Origin: Pseudomonas coleopterorum
GTDB lineage: Bacteria > Pseudomonadota > Gammaproteobacteria > Pseudomonadales > Pseudomonadaceae
Assembly: GCF_900105555.1 (NCBI RefSeq)
Contig: NZ_FNTZ01000001.1
Coordinates: forward strand, 186,001 to 250,000
Length of the DNA: 64,000 nt
Direction of reading: 5' to 3'
Under the pieces are notes generated by a model that worked only from the letters and a program-made list of their open reading frames with translations, searched no databases and was not told the DNA's origin. Below, piece after piece: positions 56,898 through 64,000 of the stretch; positions within the stretch are counted from its first letter, which is position 1; every line of letters starts with the position of its first letter. The position numbers were made by a program, and so were the translations under genes.

Positions 56898-57263
56898 ATG
56901 GCTCGAATCCTGATCGTCGATGATTCGCAGACGGAAACCTACAAACTCACCGGCATGCTGGAAAAGCACGGTCATGAAGTGCTCAAGGCTCAGAACGGTG
57001 CCGATGGCGTGGCCCTGGCCCGGCAGGAAAAGCCCGACGCGGTCCTGATGGACATCGTCATGCCGGGCCTGAACGGCTTCCAGGCTACACGCCAGTTGCA
57101 TAAGGATGAAGAAACCGTGGGCATTCCGGTGATCATGATCACTACCAAGGATCAGGAAACCGATAAGGTCTGGGGCACCCGTCAGGGCGCCAAGGGCTAC
57201 CTGACCAAGCCGGTGGATGAGGAGACCCTGATCCAGACGTTGAACACCGTACTGGCCGGTTGA
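56898..57263 (+). CDS. pilH: Twitching response regulator PilH
   Basis: This 121-residue receiver shows ILIVDDSQTETYKL, the phospho-Asp in AVLMDIVMPGLNGF, and the Lys in GYLTKPVDEETL. PilH is thought to oppose PilG or act as a phosphate sink in the same pathway. The start is ATG 56898, 54 bases after pilG; pilI follows after 9 bases. Confidence 0.95.
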   Translation: MARILIVDDSQTETYKLTGMLEKHGHEVLKAQNGADGVALARQEKPDAVLMDIVMPGLNGFQATRQLHKDEETVGIPVIMITTKDQETDKVWGTRQGAKGYLTKPVDEETLIQTLNTVLAG

Positions 57264-57272
57264 CCCGCCCCG

Positions 57273-57812
57273 ATGCTGGAGTCACGCACCGCATTCGACC
57301 TGCTGCTGGATATCGACCAGCGCTGCCGTTTGCTGGCCGCCGAATTGCCTTCTCAGGAACTGCGTCTGCAGACGTGGAGCGGCATTGGCTTTCGCCTGGC
57401 CGGGCACTGGTACGTCGCGCCGATGGGCGAGGTCGCCGAAGTGCTGCCCGAACCCCGCAGTACCCGCCTACCGGGCGTCAGGCCTTGGGTCGTGGGTGTG
57501 TCGAATCTGCGTGGGCGCCTGTTGCCGGTCATCGACCTGGGCGGCTTCTTTGGCCATGCCCTGTCGCCGCAGCGCAAACAGCATCGAGTATTAGTGGTGG
57601 ACCGCGCGGACATCTTCGTCGGCCTGCTGGTGGACGAAGTGGCCGGCCTGCAGCACTTCGGTTCCGCCAGCCACGAGCCTTCAGTGCCTGACACGGCACT
57701 CCCTGCGGCCGTGCCGTTCCTGCAAGGGCACTTCGTGCGTGAACACCGCTGGTGCGTGTTCAGCCCGGACCGCCTGGTACAAGCCCGCGCTTTTCTGGAT
57801 GTAGCACTCTGA
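57273..57812 (+). CDS. pilI: Twitching chemosensory adaptor PilI (CheW-like)
   Basis: This 179-residue protein has a CheW fold, with [15 protein letters not shown] at the start of the domain and the conserved [20 protein letters not shown]. It links the PilJ receptor to the ChpA kinase. Confidence 0.93.
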   Translation: MLESRTAFDLLLDIDQRCRLLAAELPSQELRLQTWSGIGFRLAGHWYVAPMGEVAEVLPEPRSTRLPGVRPWVVGVSNLRGRLLPVIDLGGFFGHALSPQRKQHRVLVVDRADIFVGLLVDEVAGLQHFGSASHEPSVPDTALPAAVPFLQGHFVREHRWCVFSPDRLVQARAFLDVAL

Positions 57813-57870
57813 GCATGCCTATGCGTATCTCCATCTTTTGCACCGAATTCTTCCTGCGCAGGTTTGCACG

Positions 57871-59928
57871 ATGATCAAGCGCTGGCCAGGCAACTCCCTG
57901 CTGGGCTCCCGAGCCGGTGCGCAGATCATCGGGCTGTTCGTGGCCCTGGTGATCTTCATCGTGTTGTTGTTCGCCAACTTCACCTACCTCAACACCCAGT
58001 CCACCTACGACAAGCAGTACATCGGCCATGCTGGCGAGTTGCGCGTGTTGTCTCAGCGCATCGCCAAGAACGCCACCGAGGCCGCCGCCGGCAAGACCGC
58101 AGCGTTCAAGCTGCTGGCGGATGCGCGCAACGATTTCGAGCGGCGCTGGGGCTTTCTCAAGGAAGGCGACAGCGCCACCGGGCTGCCTGCAGCCCCCGCG
58201 GCGATGCGTGAGCAGATGCGCCTGGTGCAGCGTGACTGGGACGAGTTGCGACAGAATGCCGATGCCATCCTGGCCAGCGAACAGACCGTGTTGTCGCTGC
58301 ACCAGGTGGCCGCGACCCTGGCCGAAACGGTGCCGCAGCTGCAGGTCGAATACGACAAGGTCGTCGACACCCTGCTGCGCGGGGCAGCGCCTGCCAGCCA
58401 GGTGGCCGTGGCGCAACGTCAGTCGCTGCTGGCCGAGCGCATTCTGGGGGCCGTCAACACGGTGCTGTCCGGCGATGAAAGCGCGGCCCAGGCAGCGGAG
58501 AGCTTTGGTCGCGACGCCAACCGCTTCGGTCAAGTGCTGGGCGGCATGCTCGACGGCAATGCGCTGATCCGGGTGACCCAGGTGCAGGACCCGGAAGCCC
58601 GTGCCCGTTTGCGCGAGATCGCCGAGCTGTTCCAGTTCGTCTCGGGCAGCGTCGACGAGATCCTGGAAACCTCGCCCGAACTGTTTCAGGTACGGGCTTC
58701 GGCCAGCAACATTTTCAACCAGTCGCAGACCCTGCTCGAAGAAGCCTCGCGCCTGGCCAGCGGCTTCGAGAACCTGGCCAACGGCCGTTCTGCCGGCACG
58801 GTCGGAGGCTATATCCTCGGCCTGTTGGCGTTGGCTTCGATCATTCTGATCGCGCTGGTGATGGTGCGAGAAACCAAGCGGCAGTTGCGCCAGACCGCCG
58901 AGAAAAGCGAGCGCAATCAGGCCGCGATCATGCGCCTGCTCGACGAGATCGGCGGGTTGGCCGATGGCGACCTGACCGTGACCGCCTCGGTCACCGAAGA
59001 ATTCACCGGTGCCATTGCCGACTCGATCAATCACTCCATCGACCAGCTGCGTGATCTGGTCGCCACCATCAACCTGACCGCCGAAGAAGTGGCGACTGCC
59101 GTCCAGGACACCCAGGCCACCGCTCACCAACTGGCAAGGGCGTCGGGGCATCAGGCGCAGCAGATCAGCGACGCGTCGGTGGCGATCAGCGACATGGCCC
59201 AGTCGATCGACCGGGTGTCGACCAACGCCTGGGAATCGGCCAAGGTCGCCGACCGTTCGGTGACCATCGCCAACAAGGGCAGCGAGGTGGTGAACAACAC
59301 CATCCAGGGCATGGACAACATTCGCGAGCAGATTCAGGACACGGCCAAGCGCATCAAACGGCTGGGTGAATCGTCCCAGGAGATCGGTCACATCGTCAGC
59401 CTGATCGACGACATTGCCGACCAGACCAGCATTCTCGCCCTGAACGCGGCGATCCAGGCTTCCATGGCGGGCGAGGCCGGTCGTGGTTTTGCTGTGGTGG
59501 CGGATGAAGTGCAGCGCCTGGCCGAGCGCTCGTCCTCCGCGACCCGGCAGATCGAGACGCTGGTGCGGGCGATCCAGGCCGACACCAATGAGGCGGTCAC
59601 TTCCATGGAACAGACCACCTTCGAGGTGGTGCGCGGTGCGCGCCTGGCCCACGATGCTGGCATTGCCCTGGAAGAGATCGAAGGCGTATCCCAGGATCTG
59701 GCCGAGCTGATCCAGATCATTTCCAGCGCGGCCCAGCAGCAGACCAGTTCGGCAGGGCAGATCTCGCACACCATGTCGGTGATCCAGCAGATCACCGAGC
59801 AGACGTCCTCGGGCTCCAGTGCCACGGCTGAAAGCATTGGCAACCTGGCGCAGATGGCCAGCGAGATGCGCCGTTCGGTGTCCGGCTTCACCCTGCCTGC
59901 GCCCAGCCCCGATGCGAACCCGGAGTGA
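57871..59928 (+). CDS. pilJ: Twitching chemoreceptor PilJ
   Basis: This 685-residue methyl-accepting protein has a first transmembrane segment at about residues 17-37 ([16 protein letters not shown]), a periplasmic sensor domain with two PilJ-type helical bundles, a second transmembrane segment at about 312-331, a HAMP region, and a cytosolic signalling domain whose hairpin tip reads [19 protein letters not shown] 57871 is used, with CAGG upstream. Its TGA is followed by the chpA start after two bases. Confidence 0.94.
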   Translation: MIKRWPGNSLLGSRAGAQIIGLFVALVIFIVLLFANFTYLNTQSTYDKQYIGHAGELRVLSQRIAKNATEAAAGKTAAFKLLADARNDFERRWGFLKEGDSATGLPAAPAAMREQMRLVQRDWDELRQNADAILASEQTVLSLHQVAATLAETVPQLQVEYDKVVDTLLRGAAPASQVAVAQRQSLLAERILGAVNTVLSGDESAAQAAESFGRDANRFGQVLGGMLDGNALIRVTQVQDPEARARLREIAELFQFVSGSVDEILETSPELFQVRASASNIFNQSQTLLEEASRLASGFENLANGRSAGTVGGYILGLLALASIILIALVMVRETKRQLRQTAEKSERNQAAIMRLLDEIGGLADGDLTVTASVTEEFTGAIADSINHSIDQLRDLVATINLTAEEVATAVQDTQATAHQLARASGHQAQQISDASVAISDMAQSIDRVSTNAWESAKVADRSVTIANKGSEVVNNTIQGMDNIREQIQDTAKRIKRLGESSQEIGHIVSLIDDIADQTSILALNAAIQASMAGEAGRGFAVVADEVQRLAERSSSATRQIETLVRAIQADTNEAVTSMEQTTFEVVRGARLAHDAGIALEEIEGVSQDLAELIQIISSAAQQQTSSAGQISHTMSVIQQITEQTSSGSSATAESIGNLAQMASEMRRSVSGFTLPAPSPDANPE

Positions 59929-59930
59929 TC

Positions 59931-62900
59931 ATGGCTGAACGGCACGAATACGTACTCCCGGCCTTGTGCGAGGAGTTGCTCAAGGTCAAGTCGCAGCTGG
60001 ACCTGTTCGTGCGCGGCGGGCGCGAGTACACCCAGGAACTGAACGCCCTGATGGCACCTTTGCGGCAGATTGCCGACGCCTTGGCGGTGCTGGGTTTCGG
60101 TCAGCCTCGCAAGGTGATCATCGATCAGTTGGCAGTCATTCAGGGTCTGATGCAGGGCACGCGCGAACCCAACGACGCGGTGTTGATGGACGTCGCCGGA
60201 GCCCTGCTCTATGTCGAGTCCACATTGGCTGGCATGGCCGGCCCCAATGATGCTCCCGGGCGCGACGAGCCGCAGGCGTCCAGCACCGACCTGATGCAGA
60301 TTCGCCATGTGGTGATGCGCGAAACCCGTTTCGGGCTGCAGGAGGCCAGGGATGTCCTGACCGACTCCACCGACGGGCAATGGGATCTGCCACGCCTGCA
60401 GGCACTGGCCCCGCTGCTGACGCAGTTGCGCGGCGCCCTGGTCATGCTGGCGCTGCCCCGGGCGGCTGCAGTGCTGCAGGCTTGCAACCAAGTTGTTCAA
60501 GACAGCCTGCTGGCCGGCCCGCAGGCTTCATGGGAACGGGTCGTGACCGGACTGGCGGCCGTCGAGGACTATCTGCAGCGCACCAGCGAGGCACCGCAGC
60601 TCGCCCACGAGCCTGTGTTGGAAGTGGCTGAGACGGCCTTGGCAATGACGGCGCCGCAAGCCGAGCCACTTGCCACGCCAGCAACCGAGCGGGGCCTGGA
60701 GTCCGAGCCGCTGGATACGCAACTGCTGGAGATCTTTCATAGTGAAGCCCTGAGCCACCTGAGCGGTGTCGAACGGTTTCTCGCGCTGGACGAGCAGGGC
60801 AACGATGTCGCGGTCACCGATGAGTTGCAGCGGGCCCTGCATACGCTCAAGGGCAGCGCGCTGGTGGCCGGGGTCACGCCGTTGGCCGAGCTGGCCACCG
60901 CGTTCGACGTCATGGCCCGCGAGCTGCGTGCCCACCGGCTGCCGTTCCAGGGCCAGGAATTGAGCCTGCTGGGCGACGCCCACTATCTGATGCGGCAGAA
61001 GCTGCTGCAGTTGCCCGCGCAGCCCTTGACACCCATCCCTGGCGCCGCCGAATTGATCCGAAGCGTGCAGGAATGCACCGCCGAGCGCCTGCAGGGCGTG
61101 CAGGCGCAAGGTGATGCCCGGCAGGTCCAGGCGCCGCAACTGATCGAGCGGCTGCTGGACGAGGGCATGGATATCCTCCTGGATGCCGAGCGTCTGCTGC
61201 AGCGCTGGCAGCAGCATCCGGACAGCCGTCAGGAGTTGCCGATTCTGCTCGACCAACTGACGCTGCTGGGCGAACAGGCGCAATTGACCGATGTGCAGGC
61301 GCTCGACGAGCTGTGCGAGGCCTTGCTCGACCTCTACGGTGCGGTCGAAGAGAGCAGCCTGAGCGTCAGTCCCGGCTTTTTCCAGGAAGCCGAGCAGGCC
61401 CAGGAAGCCATGATCGGCATGCTCGACCAGTTGGCCGCAGGCCAGGAGGTCAAGGCGCAGCCCATCCATGTGCGGGCCCTGCGCACATTGCTGCAGGGGT
61501 CTCTGGACCCGCACGCCATGGGCGTGGTGCAGCGCGACGGCGGGGCGATGATCGATCTCGCCCGGCTTGGCAGCGGGGTTGCCAACGCTGGCGACGAAGA
61601 ATCGATTGAACAGACCCAGCGGCGCTGGCTGAGCGAGTCGGACGCTGACAGCGAGGCCGAGGACGCCGACGACGGCGAGTTGTTGAGTATCTTCATCGAA
61701 GAAGGCCTGGACATCGTCGAAAGCGCCGGCGCTGCGCTTCTGCGCTGGCAGGCCGAGCCCGCCAACCACCTCGAAGCGGAAAACCTGCTGCGCGACCTGC
61801 ACACACTCAAGGGCGGGGCGCGGATGGTGGAGATCGGTCCGCTGGGCGATCTGGCCCATGAACTGGAATCGGTCTACGAACGCATCTCTCAAGGCCAGCT
61901 GCAGGCCTCGACGCAGTTGTTCGGCTTGCTGCACAAAGGTCACGACCGTCTGGCGCAGATGCTCGATGCGGTTCGCTCCGGGCAACCCTTGCCGGCGGCC
62001 GGGAAGCTGATTGCCGCGATCGCCGAGTTCGCTACGGGCAGTGAGCCAGCGCCTGCCAACCTGCCCAAGCCTGCGGCTGCCGAACCGGTGGCGGCGGAGC
62101 GTGGTCCGGTCGATGTGATCAAGGTCGGCGCCGAGCTGCTCGACGAGTTGGGCAACCTGGCTGGCGAGACATCCATCTTTCGCGGGCGCATCGAACAGCA
62201 GGTCAATGACGCGCAGGTGGCGTTGCAGGAAATGGAAACCACCATCGAACGCATGCGCGACCAGTTGCGCCGTCTGGACACCGAAACCCAAAGCCGCATC
62301 CTCAGCCGCCAGCAGGTGGAGGGCCAGGGTTACGAAGATTTCGACCCATTGGAAATGGATCGTCATTCGCAGTTGCAGCAGCTGTCACGTGCCTTGTTCG
62401 AATCGGCGTCGGACCTGCTCGACCTCAAGGAAACCCTGGCCGGACGCAACCTGGAGGCGCAGACCTTGCTGCAGCAGCAGGCGCGGGTCGACAGCCAGTT
62501 GCAGGAAGGCCTGATGCGTACGCGCATGGTGCCGTTCGAGCGCCTGGTGCCGCGCTTGCAGCGGGTGGTGCGGCAGGTCGCCGAGGAGTTGGGCAAGGAG
62601 GTCGAGTTCGAAGTCAGCGAGGCCCAGGGCGAGATGGACCGCAGTGTGCTGGAGCGCATGATCGCGCCGCTCGAACACATGCTGCGCAACGCCGTCGACC
62701 ATGGCCTGGAGCCGGTCGAGATGCGAATGGCGGCCGGCAAGCCCGCCGTGGGGCACATTCGCCTGGCCTTGCTGCACCAGGGCGGCGACATCGTCATCGA
62801 AATGAGTGACGACGGTGCCGGGGTGCCCCTGGCTGCGGTGCGGGCCAAGGCGATCAAGCGCGGCTTGCTGGATCCGCACAGCGAGCTCAGCGATCACGAC

Positions 62901-63920
62901 GTGCTGCAGTTCATCCTGCAACCCGGTTTCTCCACGGCCACCAAGGTCACACAGATTTCCGGCCGGGGCCTGGGCATGGACGTGGTCCATGAAGAGGTCA
63001 AGCAGTTGGGCGGCGCCATGAGTATCGACTCGCGGCCAGGGCAGGGCGCACGGTTCCAGATTCGCCTGCCGTTCACTGTGTCGGTCAATCGTGCCTTGAT
63101 GGTGCAGTGCGGTGAGGAACAGTACGCGATCCCGCTGAACAGCATCGAGGGCATCGTGCGGGTCTTGCCCGGCGAGTTGCACGACGCCTACCAATCCGCT
63201 CCACCGCGCTACGGCTACGCCGGGCGGGTCTACGACCTGCGCTATCTGGGTACCTTGCTGCATGGGCTTGCCGTGCCCTCGCTGACCGCGCAAAGCCAGC
63301 CTTTGCCGGTGCTGCTGGTGCGCGCCTTCGATCAGCAGGTGGCGGTGCAGGTCGATGCCCTGGCCGGCTCCCGCGAAATCGTGGTGAAGAGCCTGGGCGC
63401 CCAGTTCGCGGCGGTACCAGGCCTGGGTGGGGCGACCATTCTCGGCGATGGCAGCGTGGTGCTGATTCTCGATCTGCTGGCGCAGTTGCGTGCCCGCCAA
63501 GGGGTGGCTGCGCCCCGCACCGGCTACCAGCACGGCGCGCAGGTGCGGCGCTTGCAGGTACTGGTGGTCGACGACTCGGTGACCGTGCGCAAGGTCACCA
63601 GCCGCCTGCTGGAACGCCACGGCATGCAGGTGCTGACGGCCAAGGATGGGGTCGATGCCATGGCGCTGTTGCAGGAATACAGCCCCGACATTCTCCTGCT
63701 GGACATCGAGATGCCGCGCATGGACGGTTTCGAAGTGGCGCGGCGTGTCCGCCGGCATCCCACGCTCAGGCATCTGCCGATCATCATGATCACCTCGCGC
63801 ACCGGCCAGAAGCATCGCGAGCGGGCGATGGCCATCGGCGTAAACGAATACCTGGGCAAGCCCTATCAGGAGAATCAGTTGCTCGAATGCATCGAACGCT
63901 GGGGTGAACCCCATGCTTGA
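59931..63920 (+). CDS. chpA: Twitching hybrid histidine kinase ChpA/PilL, short form
   Basis: This 1329-residue CheA-type kinase drives the PilG/PilH pathway. Two canonical Hpt motifs are seen: HTLKGSA at about residue 304 and HTLKGGA at about 624; a degenerate Hpt-like helix lies near residue 130 without a His-x-x-Lys-Gly. Then follow a dimerisation domain, the HATPase core (EHMLRNAVDHGL at ~915, DDGAGVPL, GRGLGMDVV), a CheW domain, and a C-terminal receiver (phospho-Asp in LLLDIEMPRMDGF at ~1257). P. aeruginosa ChpA is about 2470 residues with eight Xpt domains, so this one is much shorter. The start ATG 59931 has CGGAG upstream. Confidence 0.92.
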   Translation: MAERHEYVLPALCEELLKVKSQLDLFVRGGREYTQELNALMAPLRQIADALAVLGFGQPRKVIIDQLAVIQGLMQGTREPNDAVLMDVAGALLYVESTLAGMAGPNDAPGRDEPQASSTDLMQIRHVVMRETRFGLQEARDVLTDSTDGQWDLPRLQALAPLLTQLRGALVMLALPRAAAVLQACNQVVQDSLLAGPQASWERVVTGLAAVEDYLQRTSEAPQLAHEPVLEVAETALAMTAPQAEPLATPATERGLESEPLDTQLLEIFHSEALSHLSGVERFLALDEQGNDVAVTDELQRALHTLKGSALVAGVTPLAELATAFDVMARELRAHRLPFQGQELSLLGDAHYLMRQKLLQLPAQPLTPIPGAAELIRSVQECTAERLQGVQAQGDARQVQAPQLIERLLDEGMDILLDAERLLQRWQQHPDSRQELPILLDQLTLLGEQAQLTDVQALDELCEALLDLYGAVEESSLSVSPGFFQEAEQAQEAMIGMLDQLAAGQEVKAQPIHVRALRTLLQGSLDPHAMGVVQRDGGAMIDLARLGSGVANAGDEESIEQTQRRWLSESDADSEAEDADDGELLSIFIEEGLDIVESAGAALLRWQAEPANHLEAENLLRDLHTLKGGARMVEIGPLGDLAHELESVYERISQGQLQASTQLFGLLHKGHDRLAQMLDAVRSGQPLPAAGKLIAAIAEFATGSEPAPANLPKPAAAEPVAAERGPVDVIKVGAELLDELGNLAGETSIFRGRIEQQVNDAQVALQEMETTIERMRDQLRRLDTETQSRILSRQQVEGQGYEDFDPLEMDRHSQLQQLSRALFESASDLLDLKETLAGRNLEAQTLLQQQARVDSQLQEGLMRTRMVPFERLVPRLQRVVRQVAEELGKEVEFEVSEAQGEMDRSVLERMIAPLEHMLRNAVDHGLEPVEMRMAAGKPAVGHIRLALLHQGGDIVIEMSDDGAGVPLAAVRAKAIKRGLLDPHSELSDHDVLQFILQPGFSTATKVTQISGRGLGMDVVHEEVKQLGGAMSIDSRPGQGARFQIRLPFTVSVNRALMVQCGEEQYAIPLNSIEGIVRVLPGELHDAYQSAPPRYGYAGRVYDLRYLGTLLHGLAVPSLTAQSQPLPVLLVRAFDQQVAVQVDALAGSREIVVKSLGAQFAAVPGLGGATILGDGSVVLILDLLAQLRARQGVAAPRTGYQHGAQVRRLQVLVVDDSVTVRKVTSRLLERHGMQVLTAKDGVDAMALLQEYSPDILLLDIEMPRMDGFEVARRVRRHPTLRHLPIIMITSRTGQKHRERAMAIGVNEYLGKPYQENQLLECIERWGEPHA

Positions 63921-64000
63921 CCGGGCGATTGGCCGCCGCGACAGCCTTACCGCGCTGTTGTTGCCCCTTGCCGACCGCAATCTGCTGCTGCCCAACGTGG
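63913..64000 (+). CDS. chpC: ChpC-like CheW protein, N-terminal part (cut by window edge)
   Basis: A frame starts at ATG 63913, overlapping the chpA stop by 8 bases, and runs off the window. The 29 visible residues include LTALLLPLADRNLLLPNV, which fits the start of a CheW-type ChpC adaptor. Position after chpA in the operon supports the call. Confidence 0.7.
   Translation, partial: MLDRAIGRRDSLTALLLPLADRNLLLPNV

Overview
This is a 64 kb window of a high-GC gammaproteobacterial chromosome, almost certainly a Pseudomonas close to the P. putida/P. fluorescens groups. The evidence is the core gene order (folA, ilvD, rlmI, mutM, coaD, rsmD, ftsYEX, rpoH, mtgA, thiSG, trmB, hemW, rdgB, metWX, proC, pilT, pyrC'-pyrB-pyrR, ruvX, yqgE, tonB, gshB, pilGHIJ-chpA), the inactive dihydroorotase homologue in front of PyrB, and palindromic REP/BIME elements of the Pseudomonas type. 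I saw no rRNA, tRNA or CRISPR array.

Region 1 (about 1-12808) is the right-hand part of a genomic island. It holds the end of an unknown ORF, a minus-strand pair (a 2-oxoglutarate oxygenase and a SEC-C protein with a predicted PD-(D/E)XK nuclease core), and a divergent plus-strand cluster at 3750-12393. That cluster encodes a ribbon-helix-helix-like protein, a three-part fusion (ImmA/IrrE-type HELGH metallopeptidase, UvrD helicase, Cas4/AddB-like Fe-S module), a 233-residue unknown protein, and a 1077-residue protein with an Mrr-like N-terminus, helical repeats and a long C-terminus. I do not recognise the set as a named system, and it is the best candidate here for an undescribed defence system. 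The island ends in an A/T-rich tract that joins directly to the 3' third of thyA. The break is at the conserved LG|TPFN codons, the position where phage T4 td carries its group I intron. The missing 5' part of thyA and the recombinase genes should lie left of the window; the layout resembles the right end of a GInt-type element.

Region 2 (13.1-25.5 kb) holds a GNAT acetyltransferase, an orphan XRE regulator, a divergent cadR/cadA metal-resistance pair with a clear MerR-family operator and an 11-copy His-Glu repeat, a DUF3482 GTPase with its DUF2868 membrane partner, folA, a TcyP-type cystine symporter, ilvD and rlmI.

Region 3 (25.7-47.5 kb) is housekeeping: DNA repair (mutM), CoA synthesis (coaD), sulfur transfer (sseA), rRNA methylation (rsmD), an inactive/active pair of M16 peptidases, the ftsYEX operon with ATGA overlaps, rpoH with a sigma-E-like promoter and a strong terminator, mtgA, thiSG-trmB, a DUF3392-hemW-rdgB-metW-metX run, and YggT-proC-yggS.

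Region 4 (47.5-64 kb) has pilT, an NlpC/P60 hydrolase, a TM2-domain protein, the pyrimidine operon pyrR-pyrB-pyrC' with ruvX, yqgE, tonB and gshB upstream on the same strand, then the twitching chemosensory operon pilGHIJ-chpA-chpC running off the right edge. ChpA is short, with only two canonical Hpt motifs.
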